Source: JACCTH01 sp035281645 (GTDB taxonomy: Bacteria > Actinomycetota > Acidimicrobiia > Spongiisociales > ZC4RG35). From it: a stretch of DNA of 33,809 bases. The stretch spans positions 1-33,809 of the forward strand of contig DATEDN010000118.1 of NCBI GenBank assembly GCA_035281645.1, written 5' to 3'. Below the pieces are notes generated by a model, which did no database searches, had not been told where the DNA came from, and was given only the letters and a program-made list of their open reading frames with translations. Of the stretch, positions 33,315 to 33,809 are shown in pieces (positions within the stretch are counted from its first letter, which is position 1; each line of letters begins with the position of its first letter). A program made the translations under genes and the position numbers.

Positions 33315-33809
33315 TTACAAAGAAATTCGGGGATTTTTAGGGCTCTTCAGCAGTTGGGCGATCAGCGCCTGTTCCGCCTCTTTCAAGACTTCTAGGGGCG
33401 GTCGGGGAAGCCCGGGTCGAAGTCCAATCATGCCTGCCGCCGCCTTCACGCCGGGTATCCCATGTGATTCGACCTTCGTTGAGATCGCCGAAACCCGTCG
33501 TTGGAGTTCGCGAGCCCTGATCGGGTCTTCGCTCGCCAGGCCAACCAAGTCCAGGAGGAGATCCGGCAGGTAGTTGGTAGAGGCAGTGATGGCACCGTAT
33601 GCGCCAGCCGTGAGGGCCAGCGTCAGCGCCTGTGTCGATCCGGTGAATAGTCGGAAGTCTTTATCGACACTCGCTGCCAGTCGTTGCATCCGAACCGGGT
33701 CTCCGCCGGAGTCCTTGATCCCGAGAATGTTGGGGTGGTGGCTGAGGCTGAACACGAGGGCTTCAGGAAGCTCGAAGGCGGTCACCCCGGGTACCGAATA
33801 GAGGAAAAC
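33315..33809 (-). CDS. DapA (dihydrodipicolinate synthase/N-acetylneuraminate lyase) family protein, N-terminus outside window
   Basis: The C-terminal 164 residues of a class I aldolase of the DapA family; the frame stays open to the right edge, so the start lies outside. The visible part begins with the catalytic tyrosine in YSVPGV. The Schiff-base lysine in GIKDSGGD lies exactly 28 residues later, as in DapA. A GSTQALTLALTAGAYGAI loop follows. Members include 4-hydroxy-tetrahydrodipicolinate synthase, sialic acid lyase and several sugar-acid aldolases; YSVPG rather than YNVP makes true DapA less certain. No lysine-pathway gene is adjacent. Confidence 0.85.
   Translation of the reverse strand, partial: VFLYSVPGVTAFELPEALVFSLSHHPNILGIKDSGGDPVRMQRLAASVDKDFRLFTGSTQALTLALTAGAYGAITASTNYLPDLLLDLVGLASEDPIRARELQRRVSAISTKVESHGIPGVKAAAGMIGLRPGLPRPPLEVLKEAEQALIAQLLKSPKNPRISL

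Overview
The window is GC-rich and densely coded, and looks like chromosomal DNA of a free-living, probably deep-branching actinomycete (Acidimicrobiia-like is my best guess; this is inference). Reasons: a GuaB3-type IMP dehydrogenase relative coupled to guaA, an actinobacterial-length transaldolase (369 aa), many GTG/TTG starts, several starts lying 6-10 nt after a TAnnnT -10 box (leaderless style), and frequent NTGA stop/start overlaps. Most genes are housekeeping. I see no tRNA, rRNA, CRISPR array, insertion sequence or prophage.

Layout. 1-1760: cimA (minus strand, cut by the left edge), preceded by what reads as a complete isoleucine attenuator: a good promoter, an 11-residue leader peptide with four consecutive Ile codons, a strong hairpin and a rho-independent terminator. 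1761-7186: DEAD-box RNA helicase, an AONS/serine-palmitoyltransferase-family enzyme, a polytopic sensor kinase and trpS. 7240-10709: a CPBP membrane protease (minus), then guaB3-guaA. 10799-13731: a CheA-CheW-REC hybrid kinase (FrzE-like layout) overlapping a second sensor kinase. 13818-17216: PcrA/UvrD helicase converging on transaldolase. 17304-19806: a B12-binding methylmalonyl-CoA mutase subunit joined by ATGA overlaps to sucC and sucD. 19840-22256: LemA and a DUF2207 membrane protein whose only workable start appears to be CTG. 22309-23672: an aminoglycoside-phosphotransferase-fold protein and a DUF169 protein. 23707-27820: purN-purH-folD-aminotransferase. 27840-30954: DinB-like protein (minus), then icd-mdh-HU. 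31018-33809: on the minus strand, an SCP2 protein, a TadG-like/TadE-like pair in visibly more AT-rich DNA, and the C-terminal part of a DapA-family lyase.

The genes converge on a few themes: TCA cycle (icd, mdh, sucCD, with methylmalonyl-CoA mutase feeding succinyl-CoA), purine synthesis and one-carbon supply (guaB3, guaA, purN, purH, folD), isoleucine synthesis through citramalate, and envelope signalling (two sensor kinases and a CheA hybrid).

The most interesting signals are regulatory: the Ile attenuator with a nearly leaderless leader peptide; an 8-bp palindrome in the 34-bp gap between purN and the DUF169 gene whose arms supply -10 boxes to both genes; an interspersed hairpin repeat at 6134-6192 and 30959-31015; and the apparent CTG start of the DUF2207 gene. 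The pairing of an AONS-family synthase with a polytopic histidine kinase also recalls the layout of alpha-hydroxyketone signalling loci, but that link is speculative.
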